DNA of 64,000 nt from Streptomyces sp. NBC_00683 (GCF_036226745.1 NZ_CP109013.1:5704001-5768000), one strand, 5' to 3'; positions 8,432 to 17,116 are shown, numbered from the stretch's first letter. Notes: generated by a model from the letters alone, not told the origin. Translations and numbers: made by a program.

Positions 8432-9871
8432 CTACTCGACCGGGGCCGCCGCCTTGCGGCTGCGCGCCTCACGTACCAGCGAGACGGCCACGACCAGCGC
8501 CGCGACCAGCAGCGAGAGCAGCACCTGCTCACGCCCGGCGTCGTCGGTCAGCATGTAGACCAGGACGAACGAGATCATCGCGATCGTCGCCCAGGTCAGA
8601 TACGGGAAGAGCCACATCCGTACGACGAGCTTCTCGGGCGACTCGCGCAGGATGATGCCGCGCATCCGCAGCTGGGTGAAGCAGATCACCAGCCAGACGA
8701 ACAGGGCGATGGCGCCGGAGGAGTTCAGCAGGAACTGGAACACCGTGTCGGGCCACTGGTAGTTGAAGAAGACGGCCACGAAACCGAACACGACGGACGA
8801 GAGGATCGCCACCTGCGGCACGCCCCGCTTGTTCACGCGGGCGAAGGACTTCGGGGCGTCGCCCCGCTGGCCGAGCGAGAAGCCCATCCGCGAGGCCGTG
8901 TAGAGGCCGGAGTTGAGGCAGGACAGCACGGCCGTCAGCACGATGACGTCCATGACCTGGCCGGCGTGCGGAATGCCGATGGCGTTCAGCGCGGCGACGT
9001 ACGAGCCGTCCTTGACGATCGACGGGTCGTTCCACGGCAGCAGCGTCAGGACGATGAAGATCGAGCCCAGGTAGAAGATGGCGATACGCCAGATCACGCT
9101 GTTGGTCGCCTTGGAGACGGCGCGCTGCGGGTCCTCCGACTCACCGGCGGCCAGGGTAACGATCTCGCTGCCCATGAAGGAGAAGACAACCATCAGCACA
9201 CCCGTGAGGATGGCGCCCGGCCCTTCGGGGAAGAACCCGCCGGTGTCCGTGAGGTGGGCGAGTCCCGAACCGGCGTTGTCCGAGCCCGGCAGCAGGCCGA
9301 AGACGGCGAGCATGCCGACGACGACGAAGGCGCCGATCGCGACGACCTTGATCCCGGCGAACCAGAACTCGAACTCACCGTAGGAGCCGACGGACACCAA
9401 GTTGGTCGCGGTGAGTACCACCATGACGATCAGGGCCCAGGCCCACTGCGGAACGCCGGGGATCCAGCTCTCCAGGATCTTGGCACCCGCCGTGGCCTCG
9501 ACGGCGAGCACCACGACCCAGAAGAACCAGTACAGCCAGCCGATCGAGAAGCCTGCCCAGCGGCCCAGGGCGCGGTCCGCGTAGGCGGAGAAGGAGCCGG
9601 AGCTGGGCCGGGCGACGGCCATCTCGCCGAGCATCCGCATGACGAAGACGACCATCAGGCCGACGAGCGCGTACGACAGGAGAATGGCCGGTCCGGCGGC
9701 GGCGATACCGGCGCCGGAGCCTACGAAGAGGCCCGCGCCGATCACGCCACCGATGGCGATCATCGAGAGATGACGGTTCTTGAGACCGGCCTGAAGCCCG
9801 TCCGTGGAGTCCGGCTTGTCCGGCCCTTCGGGCTGTTGGCCCGGCTCGGCCAGAGTCGTCTGCGACGTCAT
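8432..9871 (-). CDS. Amino-acid permease, APC superfamily (AAT family), paralogue 3
   Basis: A 479-residue permease with GLKNRHLSMIAIGGVIGAG, LFVGSG and the GEMAVARPSSGSFSA segment, matching the two upstream copies in order and spacing. ATG 9871 is chosen because AAGGA lies 8 nt upstream; an in-frame ATG at 9949 has no such site. Its 5' region holds a tandem 11-bp repeat and an inverted repeat, suggesting specific control. Substrate is unknown, though it is likely another neutral or aromatic amino acid or GABA. Confidence 0.9.
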   Translation of the reverse strand: MTSQTTLAEPGQQPEGPDKPDSTDGLQAGLKNRHLSMIAIGGVIGAGLFVGSGAGIAAAGPAILLSYALVGLMVVFVMRMLGEMAVARPSSGSFSAYADRALGRWAGFSIGWLYWFFWVVVLAVEATAGAKILESWIPGVPQWAWALIVMVVLTATNLVSVGSYGEFEFWFAGIKVVAIGAFVVVGMLAVFGLLPGSDNAGSGLAHLTDTGGFFPEGPGAILTGVLMVVFSFMGSEIVTLAAGESEDPQRAVSKATNSVIWRIAIFYLGSIFIVLTLLPWNDPSIVKDGSYVAALNAIGIPHAGQVMDVIVLTAVLSCLNSGLYTASRMGFSLGQRGDAPKSFARVNKRGVPQVAILSSVVFGFVAVFFNYQWPDTVFQFLLNSSGAIALFVWLVICFTQLRMRGIILRESPEKLVVRMWLFPYLTWATIAMISFVLVYMLTDDAGREQVLLSLLVAALVVAVSLVREARSRKAAAPVE

Positions 9872-9965
9872 GGATCGAATCCTTACGTTTTCTGATCGCG
9901 TGGGTCGGTCCTGCCTCAGCGGGGGTGGTGCGAAGGCAAGGCCACGCATTCAAGCCCGAATGACA

Positions 9966-10009
9966 CCGGAAGGGGAACCCCCTCTTCCGGATCGTTGACC
10001 GGATCGTTG
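9966..10009. repeat. Inverted repeat plus tandem 11-mers upstream of permease 3
   Basis: Positions 9966-9990 form a hairpin (ends CCGGAA/TTCCGG around a GGGGAACCCC core). Immediately beside it the 11-mer CCGGATCGTTG occurs twice, at 9987-9997 and 9999-10009. The elements lie 95-140 bp upstream of the permease start and could be an operator or leader structure. No regulator is identified. Confidence 0.4.
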
Positions 10010-10121
10010 CCCGAGTGGCATTGCCCACAGGTCCCGAGGCCGGACCCGGACCCCCGGACCGCCCGGTGGGTCCCGACCCCGCTGACGGCTACCCCGCCCG
10101 GTCCGTGCCACACTTCGCACC

Positions 10122-10610
10122 ATGCGCGTGTACCTCGGCTCCGACCATGCCGGCTACGAACTCAAGAACCACCTCGTCGAGTGGCTCACGGCCCAGGGCC
10201 ACGAGGCCGTCGACTGTGGTCCCCACATCTATGACGCCCAGGACGACTACCCGCCGTTCTGCCTGCGTGCCGCCGAGCGGACCGCAGCGGACAAGGGCAG
10301 CCTCGGCATCGTCATCGGCGGCTCCGGCAACGGCGAGCAGATCGCCGCCAACAAGGTCAAGGGCGTCCGCGCCGCACTCGCCTGGAGCGAGCAGACCGCC
10401 GCGCTCGGCCGTGAGCACAACGACGCCAACGTGGTGGCCATCGGCGGCCGGATGCACACGACGGAGGAGTCCACCAAGTTCGTCGAGATCTTCCTCGGCA
10501 CCCCGTACTCGGGCGAGGAGCGTCACACCCGGCGCATCGAGATGCTCTCGGCGTACGAGGCGACCGGCGAGCTCCCCCCGATCCCGGCCCACCACCCGCA
10601 GCAGGGCTGA
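10122..10610 (+). CDS. rpiB: Ribose-5-phosphate isomerase B family protein
   Basis: RpiB interconverts ribose-5-phosphate and ribulose-5-phosphate in the pentose phosphate pathway. The 162-residue product starts MRVYLGSDHAGYELK, the diagnostic N-terminal motif with the phosphate-binding and ring-opening Asp-His pair, and contains GIVIGGSGNGEQIAANK, the active-site anion hole. The product of 162 residues is about the usual length for actinobacterial RpiB. There is no clear ribosome-binding site and a CACACT -10-like box lies 7 nt before the ATG, so the mRNA may be leaderless. The downstream terminator separates it from the glycosylase gene. Confidence 0.93.
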   Translation: MRVYLGSDHAGYELKNHLVEWLTAQGHEAVDCGPHIYDAQDDYPPFCLRAAERTAADKGSLGIVIGGSGNGEQIAANKVKGVRAALAWSEQTAALGREHNDANVVAIGGRMHTTEESTKFVEIFLGTPYSGEERHTRRIEMLSAYEATGELPPIPAHHPQQG

Positions 10611-10628
10611 ACCGCCCGCACCCGCTCC

Positions 10629-10663
10629 ACTGTGCCGCCGGGATCCGTACCCGGCGGCACAGT
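10629..10663 (+). terminator. Terminator after rpiB
   Basis: A perfect 14-bp stem (10629-10642 with 10650-10663) and 7-nt loop sits between rpiB and the glycosylase gene. Confidence 0.75.
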
Positions 10664-10685
10664 CGTGTCACCGAGGAGATCCGCC

Positions 10686-11582
10686 GTGCCCGAGGGGCAT
10701 ACGATCCACCGCCTCGCCGCGGACCACCGTGAGCGGTTCGAGGGCGGTCCGGTGCGGGTGAGCAGCCCGCAGGGCAAGTTCTCCGAGAGTGCGGCCCTGC
10801 TGGACGGCCGGACCCTCACCGGCGTGGACGCGCACGGGAAGCACCTCTTCCTGGGCTTCGGCGGTCACGGCTCCGACGGGCACGGCTCCGACAGGCGGAG
10901 CTTCGACGGGCCCGGCTGGGTCCACATCCACCTCGGGCTCTTCGGCAAGCTCGGCTTCGGTACGACTCCGGCGCCGCCGCCCACCGACACGGTCCGGCTC
11001 CGCCTGGTCAACGACGCCCACTACGCCGACCTGCGCGGCCCCACCACGTGCGCCCTGATCACCGAACCCGAGAAGCGGGCGATACACGACCGGCTCGGCC
11101 CGGACCCGCTGCGCACCGGCGAGGACGGCGAGCGGGCCTGGCAGCGGATCTCCCGGAGCCGCGTCACCGTCGCCGCCCTGCTGATGGACCAGAAGGTCGT
11201 CGCGGGCGTCGGCAACGTCTACCGCGCCGAGGTCCTCTTCCGGCACGGCATCGACCCGTACCGCCTCGGCAAGGACCTCACGCGCAGGGAGTGGGACGCG
11301 ATCTGGTCCGACCTCGGCGAGCTGATGCGCGAGGGCGTACGGAACAACCGGATCGACACGGTCCGCCCCGAGCACCTGCCCGAGGCGATGGGCCGCCCAC
11401 CGCGCGTCGACGACCACGGCGGCGAGGTCTACGTCTACCGGCGGGCCAGGCAGGCCTGCCACATCTGCGGCACCGGGATCCGCACCGCGGACCTCGCGGC
11501 CCGCAACCTCTTCTGGTGCCCGTCCTGTCAGAAGGGCGCGTCCGGTCCGGCCGCGAGCGCATCCGGTCCGTCCCGCGATTGA
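10686..11582 (+). CDS. nei: Fpg/Nei-family DNA glycosylase/AP lyase
   Basis: A 298-residue base-excision repair enzyme that removes oxidised bases and cleaves the abasic site. The GTG start at 10686 has GAGGAG upstream and gives the required N-terminal MPEGHTIHR, where Pro2 is the Schiff-base nucleophile and Glu3 the general acid; longer in-frame starts would bury them. The helix-two-turn-helix segment (MDQKVVAGVGNVYRAEVLF) and a C-terminal CxxC-x16-CxxC zinc finger near residues 258-281 are intact. The PEGHTIHR start favours the actinobacterial Nei2 subtype over MutM. Confidence 0.92.
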   Translation: MPEGHTIHRLAADHRERFEGGPVRVSSPQGKFSESAALLDGRTLTGVDAHGKHLFLGFGGHGSDGHGSDRRSFDGPGWVHIHLGLFGKLGFGTTPAPPPTDTVRLRLVNDAHYADLRGPTTCALITEPEKRAIHDRLGPDPLRTGEDGERAWQRISRSRVTVAALLMDQKVVAGVGNVYRAEVLFRHGIDPYRLGKDLTRREWDAIWSDLGELMREGVRNNRIDTVRPEHLPEAMGRPPRVDDHGGEVYVYRRARQACHICGTGIRTADLAARNLFWCPSCQKGASGPAASASGPSRD

Positions 11583-11701
11583 GGACAACTCGATTGAGGA
11601 CAAAGCGACTCCGGAGCGCCCCCGGAGTGCGCGCACCGGACCGGGTCGGACCGATTTCGAACGCATTGTCACAGGGGTCCCCCTGCACCGGAGGCTGTCG
11701 G

Positions 11702-12865
11702 GTGGATAGGGTCCCGGCAATGGCCCGTCGCAGAGGAGTAGACGCGTACCCGGCCCGGTGGCGAAGATCGGCCCACCGGGCGCGCATCGCGCTGCGCAAG
11801 TCAGGCGTCGACTACTTCCGCGGTGACGGCTCCGACTGGATCGCGCTCGTCGGCCTCCTGCTCATCATCCCGGCGATCACCTGCGCCACTCTGCTGAACC
11901 CCGTGTGGTTCTCACCTGCCGCGCTGGCGCTGCCCATCGTCGCCGGCGGTCTGCTGCTCCGGCCGGCCAGCCTGCTGAGCCTGTACGCGGCCGCGGCCAC
12001 CGCCCTCATCGTGGAGTCGCTCAGCCTCGGCCCGTACATGAAGGAACCGGCCGGGGTCACTCCGGGCACCGTCCTGGTCGTCGCCGCCTGCGGCTTCTTC
12101 GGGCTGGTCCTCGCCCAGTTCCGGGCGAGAGTCGGAGTGCCGTGGAGGCGCGGCGGCACGATGCTCTTCGACCTCCGCGAGAGGATCCGGGTCCAGAGCG
12201 CCCTGCCCCTGCTGCCCCAGGGCTGGCACCGCGAGATGGCGCTGCGCCCGGCCGGCGGCCAGTCCTTCTCCGGCGACTTCGTCGTCGCGGCCCGTACCAA
12301 CGGCGGGCGCACCCTGGAAGCCGTCCTCACGGACGTGTCCGGCAAGGGCATGGACGCGGGCTCCCGGGCCCTGCTGCTGTCCGGCGCCTTCGGCGGCCTT
12401 CTCGGCTCCCTGCCCCCGCACGGCTTCCTGCCCGCGGCCAACGGCTACCTCCTGCGCCAGGACTGGGACGAGGGTTTCGCCACGTCGATCCATCTGGTCC
12501 TGGACCTGGAGTCGGGCGACTACGAACTCCTGTCCGCCGGCCACCCGCCGGCACTGCAACTGCACGCGGGCAGCGGCCAGTGGGAGGAGAAGGCCGCGGA
12601 GGGGCCGCTGCTGGGTGTGTACGACGGGGCCCAGTTCGACGCGGTGAAGGGCTCGTTGGCGCCCGGTGATGTGCTGATGCTCTTCACCGACGGTCTGGTG
12701 GAGGCGTCCGACCGGGACATGGCCGAGGGCATCGACCGGCTGACCGGCGAGGCCGACCGCTATGTCGCCACGGGCTTCGACGGCGCGGCCTGGCACCTCA
12801 TCGAGGCCTGCGCGAAGGACGTCAACGACGACCGTGCGCTGCTGCTTCTGTCCCGTCGGGCCTGA
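11702..12865 (+). CDS. Membrane-anchored SpoIIE/RsbU-type PP2C serine/threonine phosphatase
   Basis: The protein has an Arg-rich N-terminus, about three to four membrane helices in residues 35-140, then a SpoIIE-type PP2C domain. Metal-binding Asp motifs are visible as SGDFVVA, VLTDVSGKGMDAG, LFTDGLVEA and NDDRALLLL. Such phosphatases usually dephosphorylate anti-anti-sigma factors in partner-switching cascades. GTG 11702 has GGAGG 7 nt upstream and is preferred; ATG 11720, with a weaker site, is a possible alternative. No PAS, GAF or kinase domain is fused and no anti-sigma gene is adjacent, so partner and signal are unknown. Confidence 0.88.
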   Translation: MDRVPAMARRRGVDAYPARWRRSAHRARIALRKSGVDYFRGDGSDWIALVGLLLIIPAITCATLLNPVWFSPAALALPIVAGGLLLRPASLLSLYAAAATALIVESLSLGPYMKEPAGVTPGTVLVVAACGFFGLVLAQFRARVGVPWRRGGTMLFDLRERIRVQSALPLLPQGWHREMALRPAGGQSFSGDFVVAARTNGGRTLEAVLTDVSGKGMDAGSRALLLSGAFGGLLGSLPPHGFLPAANGYLLRQDWDEGFATSIHLVLDLESGDYELLSAGHPPALQLHAGSGQWEEKAAEGPLLGVYDGAQFDAVKGSLAPGDVLMLFTDGLVEASDRDMAEGIDRLTGEADRYVATGFDGAAWHLIEACAKDVNDDRALLLLSRRA

Positions 12866-12987
12866 ACCGTACGGAAGCACCTGAAAAGGTACAACCGTCA
12901 ACGCGGCCACCCCCTTTCACCCGGACGTGGATCTCCCGACGGCGGTACGGGCACGGAGACGCTGCTCCCCGTACCCGTACGCGGCGG

Positions 12988-14166
12988 TCAGGCCGGCACC
13001 GCGGTCTTCTCGGTCTCCTGGTCCTTCGCCGGGCCTCCGGGCAGGAAGCGGGCCAGCCAGTCCGAGCGGCCGGCCGCCAGCGGAGCCAGGACCGCGAGCA
13101 GGAGCACATAACCGGCGATGAACGGGGAGAGCCGTTCGTCCAGTCCCGCGCCCGCCGCCATGGTCGCGAGAATCAGGGCGAACTCGCCGCGGGCCAGCAG
13201 GGTGGTCGAGATGTTCGCGGTTGCCTGGGGTCCGAAGGCGTAGATCCTGGCGGCGGCCAGTCCCGCCAGCACGTTCATCACCATGGTCACCGCGACCGCG
13301 GCGAGTACCGGCCACAGGACGCTCGGCAGGTCGCCCGGGTCGATCGAGAGGCCGAACGCGAAGAAGAAGATGGCGCCGAAGGCGTCCCGCAGCGGGTGGA
13401 CGAGCTTGAGGATGCGCGGGCCCGACGCGGTGCTGCCGAGCATCAGGCCGACCATGAACGCGCCGATCGCGTCGGCCACCCCGAACCACTCGGAGACGCC
13501 CGCGACGAAGACTGCGGCGCCGAGGAAGGAGATGACGAGGAGTTCGTCGTCCTTGGTGTCGAAGAGCCGGGAGACGACCTTGGTGCCGAAGCGAGCGGCC
13601 AGCGCGAGGAGCAGCAGGAAGCCGAACGCCTTGCCCCCGTCGGCTGCCGCGGCGGAGAGGCTGTCGGCGCCGGAGAGGATGGGCTGGAGCGCGGCCAGGT
13701 ACAGGGCGAGGAAGACGTCCTCGACGACGATGATGCCCAGGATCGGCTTGGTCTCGGCGTTGCCGATGCGCCCGAGGTCCACCAGGACCTTGGTGACGAT
13801 CGCCGAGGACGAGATCCCGAGCACACCGGCGAGGACGAGCGCCTCGGAAGTTCCCCAGCCGAGCGCGAAGCCGAAGCCGAGCCCGGCGCCGACGTTCAGC
13901 GCGAGGTACGTGCCGCCGGCGAGCGCCATCTTGCGCCCGCCCGCCTTGAGGTCGTCGAGGTGGAACTCCAGGCCCAGGTAGAAGAGCAGCAGCACCAGGC
14001 CGAGCGCGGAGAGCATCTCCAGCTCGTGGGGGTCGTCGACGAGGACGACACCCGGTGTGTGCGGGCCGAGCAGGATCCCGGCGAGGATGAACAGGGGAAT
14101 GGTCGGCAGTCCGATCCGGCCGCCGACGCGGGCGAGGACGGCGGCGGCCAGGAAGGCGCCGCCCAT
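12988..14166 (-). CDS. CPA2-family cation:proton antiporter
   Basis: An at least 392-residue, about 12-helix Na+ or K+/H+ exchanger of the KefB/KhtU type. Recognisable segments include PLFILAGILLGPHTPG, LLFYLGLEFHLDDL, GISSSAIVTKVLVDLG, VVEDVFLALYLAAL and ARGEFALILATMA. There is no C-terminal RCK domain, so a separate regulatory subunit would be expected but none is adjacent. ATG 14166 starts inside what looks like the first helix. The frame continues upstream for 14 codons to a TAA at about 14207-14209 without any ATG, GTG or TTG, while an AAGGA motif lies in that stretch, so the true start may be a non-standard codon further upstream. Confidence 0.85.
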   Translation of the reverse strand: MGGAFLAAAVLARVGGRIGLPTIPLFILAGILLGPHTPGVVLVDDPHELEMLSALGLVLLLFYLGLEFHLDDLKAGGRKMALAGGTYLALNVGAGLGFGFALGWGTSEALVLAGVLGISSSAIVTKVLVDLGRIGNAETKPILGIIVVEDVFLALYLAALQPILSGADSLSAAAADGGKAFGFLLLLALAARFGTKVVSRLFDTKDDELLVISFLGAAVFVAGVSEWFGVADAIGAFMVGLMLGSTASGPRILKLVHPLRDAFGAIFFFAFGLSIDPGDLPSVLWPVLAAVAVTMVMNVLAGLAAARIYAFGPQATANISTTLLARGEFALILATMAAGAGLDERLSPFIAGYVLLLAVLAPLAAGRSDWLARFLPGGPAKDQETEKTAVPA

Positions 14167-14281
14167 GGCGATGAGCGTGTCTGCGTGTCCGATGAGCCTG
14201 ATCCTTCGTTAGGTCAAGAGAGCGTCAAGGAATCGTCAGTAATTAGTTTACCGAACGATTGACGCTGCAACTATGGACCCG

Positions 14282-14310
14282 TCGAACCGCGGCTCCCGGC
14301 GGCGTACAGT
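14282..14310 (+). promoter_or_regulatory. Promoter of the HD hydrolase gene (leaderless)
   Basis: A -35-like TCGAAC (14282-14287) and a -10 TACAGT (14305-14310) are 17 nt apart. The -10 ends 6 nt before the ATG at 14317 and no ribosome-binding site is present, the pattern of leaderless actinobacterial transcripts. Confidence 0.55.
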
Positions 14311-14316
14311 CGGCGC

Positions 14317-14817
14317 ATGCCGACCCCGCATCTGACCCTGACCGAGGTCGAGTCGACCGCTCGCGAGGCCCATCGCACCCAGACCGACAAGGCGGGACGC
14401 CCCTACGTCGAGCACCTCGCCGCGGTGGCCGAGGGCGTACGGATCCGGGGCGGGAGCGACGAGCAGATCGCCGCCGCCTGGCTGCACGACGCCGTCGAGG
14501 ACGGCGCGCTGTCCCGGCAGTGGCTGGACGAGGCCCCGCTTCCGCAGCAGGTCAAAGAAATGGTCCTCGCCGTCACCAAGCGGGACGGCGAGGACCTCTC
14601 CGCGTACACCGGGCGGATTCTCGCCACCCCCGGCGCGCTGCTGATCAAGGAGTCGGACCTGGCGCACAACGCCGATCCGGACCGCCTCGCGGTCCTGGAA
14701 CCGGCGACGCGTACCCGGCTGACAGCGAAATATGCGCAGGTGCGTGGGCTGTTGGGGCTCCCCGGAGCCGAACTGCCCACCGACCAGCAGGATCCGGCCA
14801 ACCCCGCGGGGGGCTGA
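14317..14817 (+). CDS. HD-domain phosphohydrolase, MESH1/small alarmone hydrolase-like
   Basis: A 166-residue single HD domain. The residues that bind Mn2+ and catalyse (p)ppGpp hydrolysis in MESH1/SpoT-type hydrolases appear in order: His33, His57-Asp58, Glu61-Asp62, Lys111, Asp114 and Asn118 (motifs YVEHLAAVA, WLHDAVEDGA, KESDLAHNAD). No synthetase, TGS or ACT domain is present, so it would be a stand-alone hydrolase. The substrate could be (p)ppGpp or NADPH, as reported for MESH1, or another nucleotide. It converges on the acyltransferase gene with an 81-bp gap. Confidence 0.8.
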   Translation: MPTPHLTLTEVESTAREAHRTQTDKAGRPYVEHLAAVAEGVRIRGGSDEQIAAAWLHDAVEDGALSRQWLDEAPLPQQVKEMVLAVTKRDGEDLSAYTGRILATPGALLIKESDLAHNADPDRLAVLEPATRTRLTAKYAQVRGLLGLPGAELPTDQQDPANPAGG

Positions 14818-14898
14818 TCCAGGACCGGCCCGTCGCCGGTCCCGGGCCGGACCACGCGACGGCCGGAACCCGCCCGGCCCGCCGCGGACCGGACGGAA

Positions 14899-16077
14899 TC
14901 AGCGCTTGGCGGCGTTCCGGCGGAACGCCCAGTTCAGATCCGGCTCGGTGGCGAACCGCAGGACGCGCCGGACCGGGGGAGTGCACAGCAGGGTGACGGC
15001 GGCGGCCGCGACGACGGAGACGACCATCAGGCCGGCAGGCTTCGTGAGCCACTCGTACCGGTCGAACAGGCCGAAGTATCCGGCTCCCTTCACGAGGAAG
15101 CCGTGCAGCAGATAACCGCAGATCGTCCCGGCTCCCAGCACGGTGAACCACATGTGACGGCGCGGCACCCAGGCCAGGAAGCCGATCGTGAGAACGAGCG
15201 CACACCCGAACATCGCCAGGGACATCACGGCCCCCGACCACCACGGAGCGCCCAGTTCCTGTGCGGCACTGCTCCGGTAGAACCAGCCGAGCTGCATGCG
15301 CGGCGCCGCCCAGTAGGCGAACAGCAGGGCCCCGGCGAAGAGCGGCAGGGCGAGCAGTCGGACCTCACGCCGCCTGACCAGCTGGAAGTGCTCGGGCTTC
15401 AGCAGGAGACCCAGCACGAAGAACGGCAGGAGCTGCAGGACGCGCTGCAGATCGAGGTCGTCACCGATGCCCGGAGTCACCGAGGCGAGTACGGCGATCG
15501 TGAGGGCGACCGGCATCGGGTGGCGCAGCGACTGCCACAGGGGAGTGGTGACCCGCCAGATGAACAGGGCAATCAGGAACCAGGTGAGGAACAGGGGGTC
15601 GAGCAGGGTGACCGGGACGTCGTCCGAACCGCCGCCCGCGTACCGCTTGAACAGTGAATACGCCGTCTCGAACAGGACATAGGGCACGGCCACCCCGGTG
15701 ACCAGGCGCTTCACCTTGGCGGGGCTCATGTCGAAAGACCGTGAGAAATAGCCGGAGATGAGGATGAAGGCCGGCATGTGGAACGTGTACACGACCATGT
15801 ACAGGGCGCGTGCGGCGCGGCTGCCGTCCATCACCGGTTCCCAGGCGTGGCCCACCGCGACGAGCACGATCGCGAGGTACTTCACATTGTCGAAGTAGGC
15901 GTCGCGCTGCTTGGCCGGAGCGGGGCCCCCGGAGGCCGCGGGGGCTGCGGAGCGGGCCGGGGCGGACGCCGGGGGAGTCCTGACGGCCGTTGACGTCGCC
16001 CGCTCGTGTCTGGGCTCCGGCTCCCGGGTCTCCGGGGGGATCGGGGCCCTCTTGAATTCGCTCGGAGCTTGGAACAT
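14899..16077 (-). CDS. Membrane acyltransferase 3-type protein (fucose 4-O-acetylase-like)
   Basis: A 392-residue protein with a Pro/Ala-rich cytoplasmic N-terminus of about 60 residues followed by about ten helices. DNVKYLAIVLVAVGHAWEP and FHMPAFILISGYF are the acyltransferase-3 signatures, including the conserved His and the F-x-M-P-x-F-x-x-S-G motif. Such proteins O-acetylate cell-surface sugars. ATG 16077 has AAGGTG 7 nt upstream. It is not adjacent to sugar genes here; the acceptor is unknown. Confidence 0.85.
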   Translation of the reverse strand: MFQAPSEFKRAPIPPETREPEPRHERATSTAVRTPPASAPARSAAPAASGGPAPAKQRDAYFDNVKYLAIVLVAVGHAWEPVMDGSRAARALYMVVYTFHMPAFILISGYFSRSFDMSPAKVKRLVTGVAVPYVLFETAYSLFKRYAGGGSDDVPVTLLDPLFLTWFLIALFIWRVTTPLWQSLRHPMPVALTIAVLASVTPGIGDDLDLQRVLQLLPFFVLGLLLKPEHFQLVRRREVRLLALPLFAGALLFAYWAAPRMQLGWFYRSSAAQELGAPWWSGAVMSLAMFGCALVLTIGFLAWVPRRHMWFTVLGAGTICGYLLHGFLVKGAGYFGLFDRYEWLTKPAGLMVVSVVAAAAVTLLCTPPVRRVLRFATEPDLNWAFRRNAAKR

Positions 16078-16557
16078 CTAAAGCACCTTAGACCTGTTGA
16101 TTGCCATGCGTAAAACTGCCAAGAGATATCGCGTGTTCCCGCCCATTCGAAAATGAAACCACCGGCAACCGCCCGCTATGAGGCGGTTAATCCCCCTTAA
16201 ACGGGGCATATCGTCGCGTAGTTGGGGAGAGTGAATTTCGTCGCACGAACGCACGGCAAAATGCTGTGAATGAACTGTGGGGGTATGGAAACGATCACAG
16301 TGGCCGATATTCGAACTGCCTCGCGCGCGGCGGGCGCCCGGATTTCCCGCCGCGCCCCGGCGCCCCTTCTCCGGGCGCCCCGCGCGCCGATCCGCCCCGG
16401 GGTGCACGCGGGCGTGAGGATGGCGCGATCCGGACAGTGCTATCCGTCACCTGGCAGCACCCACAGGGGAGTTGGTGGCACGATGGAGTCAACGGAGGTG
16501 TGCTGGGCTGCACACCGCCGGGCCGGCAAGGCGGACCGACCAAGGGTGTGATCAGTC
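16078..16557. other. 480-bp intergenic region, partly lower GC
   Basis: The left half (about 16080-16290) is clearly less GC-rich than its surroundings and precedes the acyltransferase on the minus strand, so it probably contains that gene's promoter. The right half is GC-rich and leads into the small membrane protein. Open frames here have no ribosome-binding site or recognisable content, and I see no RNA gene. Confidence 0.5.
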
Positions 16558-16752
16558 GTGGCCATTTCACTGTCTGTGGTGCTGATGCTGGGGATCATCC
16601 TGGTGGTGCTGATCCGCGGCGGGTCCATCAAGGGCGGGCCGGCGGTCGTGGCCGTGCTCTTCGGCTTCTTCCTGGCATCGACGGGCATGGCGCCGTCGAT
16701 CAACAGATTCATGAACTCGATAGCCGAGACGATCAACCAGATCAGCTTCTGA
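16558..16752 (+). CDS. Small conserved membrane protein, 64 aa
   Basis: Starting at GTG 16558, the product is MAISLSVVLMLGIILVVLIR followed by a Gly/Lys turn, a second hydrophobic helix (AVVAVLFGFFLASTGMA) and an amphipathic tail (INRFMNSIAETINQISF). Two membrane helices and a short tail fit a small integral membrane protein that I recall as common in Streptomyces, with no assigned function. It stands alone between an acyltransferase and tRNA-Gly, followed immediately by a strong terminator, so it is probably its own transcription unit. Confidence 0.8.
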   Translation: MAISLSVVLMLGIILVVLIRGGSIKGGPAVVAVLFGFFLASTGMAPSINRFMNSIAETINQISF

Positions 16753-16766
16753 TCCGCGCACGCAAA

Positions 16767-16802
16767 GGGCCCGGTCCGACGAGTAACCGTCGGACCGGGC
16801 CC
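16767..16802. terminator. Bidirectional terminator
   Basis: A perfect 15-bp stem (16767-16781 with 16788-16802), 6-nt loop, lies between the small membrane protein gene and the convergent tRNA-Gly and can serve both. Confidence 0.85.
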
Positions 16803-16807
16803 TGGCG

Positions 16808-16881
16808 TGGAGCGGGCGACGGGAATCGAACCCGCGTAGCTAGTTTGGAAGACTAGGGCTCTACCATTGAGCTACGCCCGC
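16808..16881 (-). tRNA. tRNA-Gly(TCC)
   Basis: The minus strand gives a complete cloverleaf starting GCGGGCG and ending CGCCCGC-T-CCA. The 7-bp acceptor stem pairs fully and the CCA is encoded. The anticodon loop CTTCCAA gives anticodon TCC, reading GGA. The TTCGATTCC segment is the T-loop. Confidence 0.95.
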
Positions 16882-17039
16882 AAGCGGTGCACCGCAGGTC
16901 CTGGGGACCGCGGCACGAAAAGCATCGTAGCGGGTCCGGGAAGGTTCGCGCACACCCGTTTCGGTGTGACCGTCCGTGACCGCCTTCGTAAAGCGTGCTG
17001 CGCACTGCTCGTCTGCATGTACCCTACGTGTCGCACCGA

Positions 17040-17116
17040 CGGGGTGTGGCGCAGCTTGGTAGCGCGTCCGCTTTGGGAGCGGAAGGTCGTCGGTTCGAAT
17101 CCGGCCACCCCGACCA
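17040..17116 (+). tRNA. tRNA-Pro(TGG)
   Basis: The acceptor stem CGGGGTG (17040-17046) pairs with CACCCCG (17106-17112), followed by discriminator A and encoded CCA. The anticodon loop TTTGGGA gives TGG, reading CCA. GGTTCGAATCC is the T-loop. It is divergent from tRNA-Gly across 158 bp. Confidence 0.95.

Noticed and set aside
16266..16856. Plus-strand frame ending in a GDGNRTRVASLED-like peptide
   Set aside because: That ending is the well-known false peptide produced by reading antisense through tRNA-Gly.
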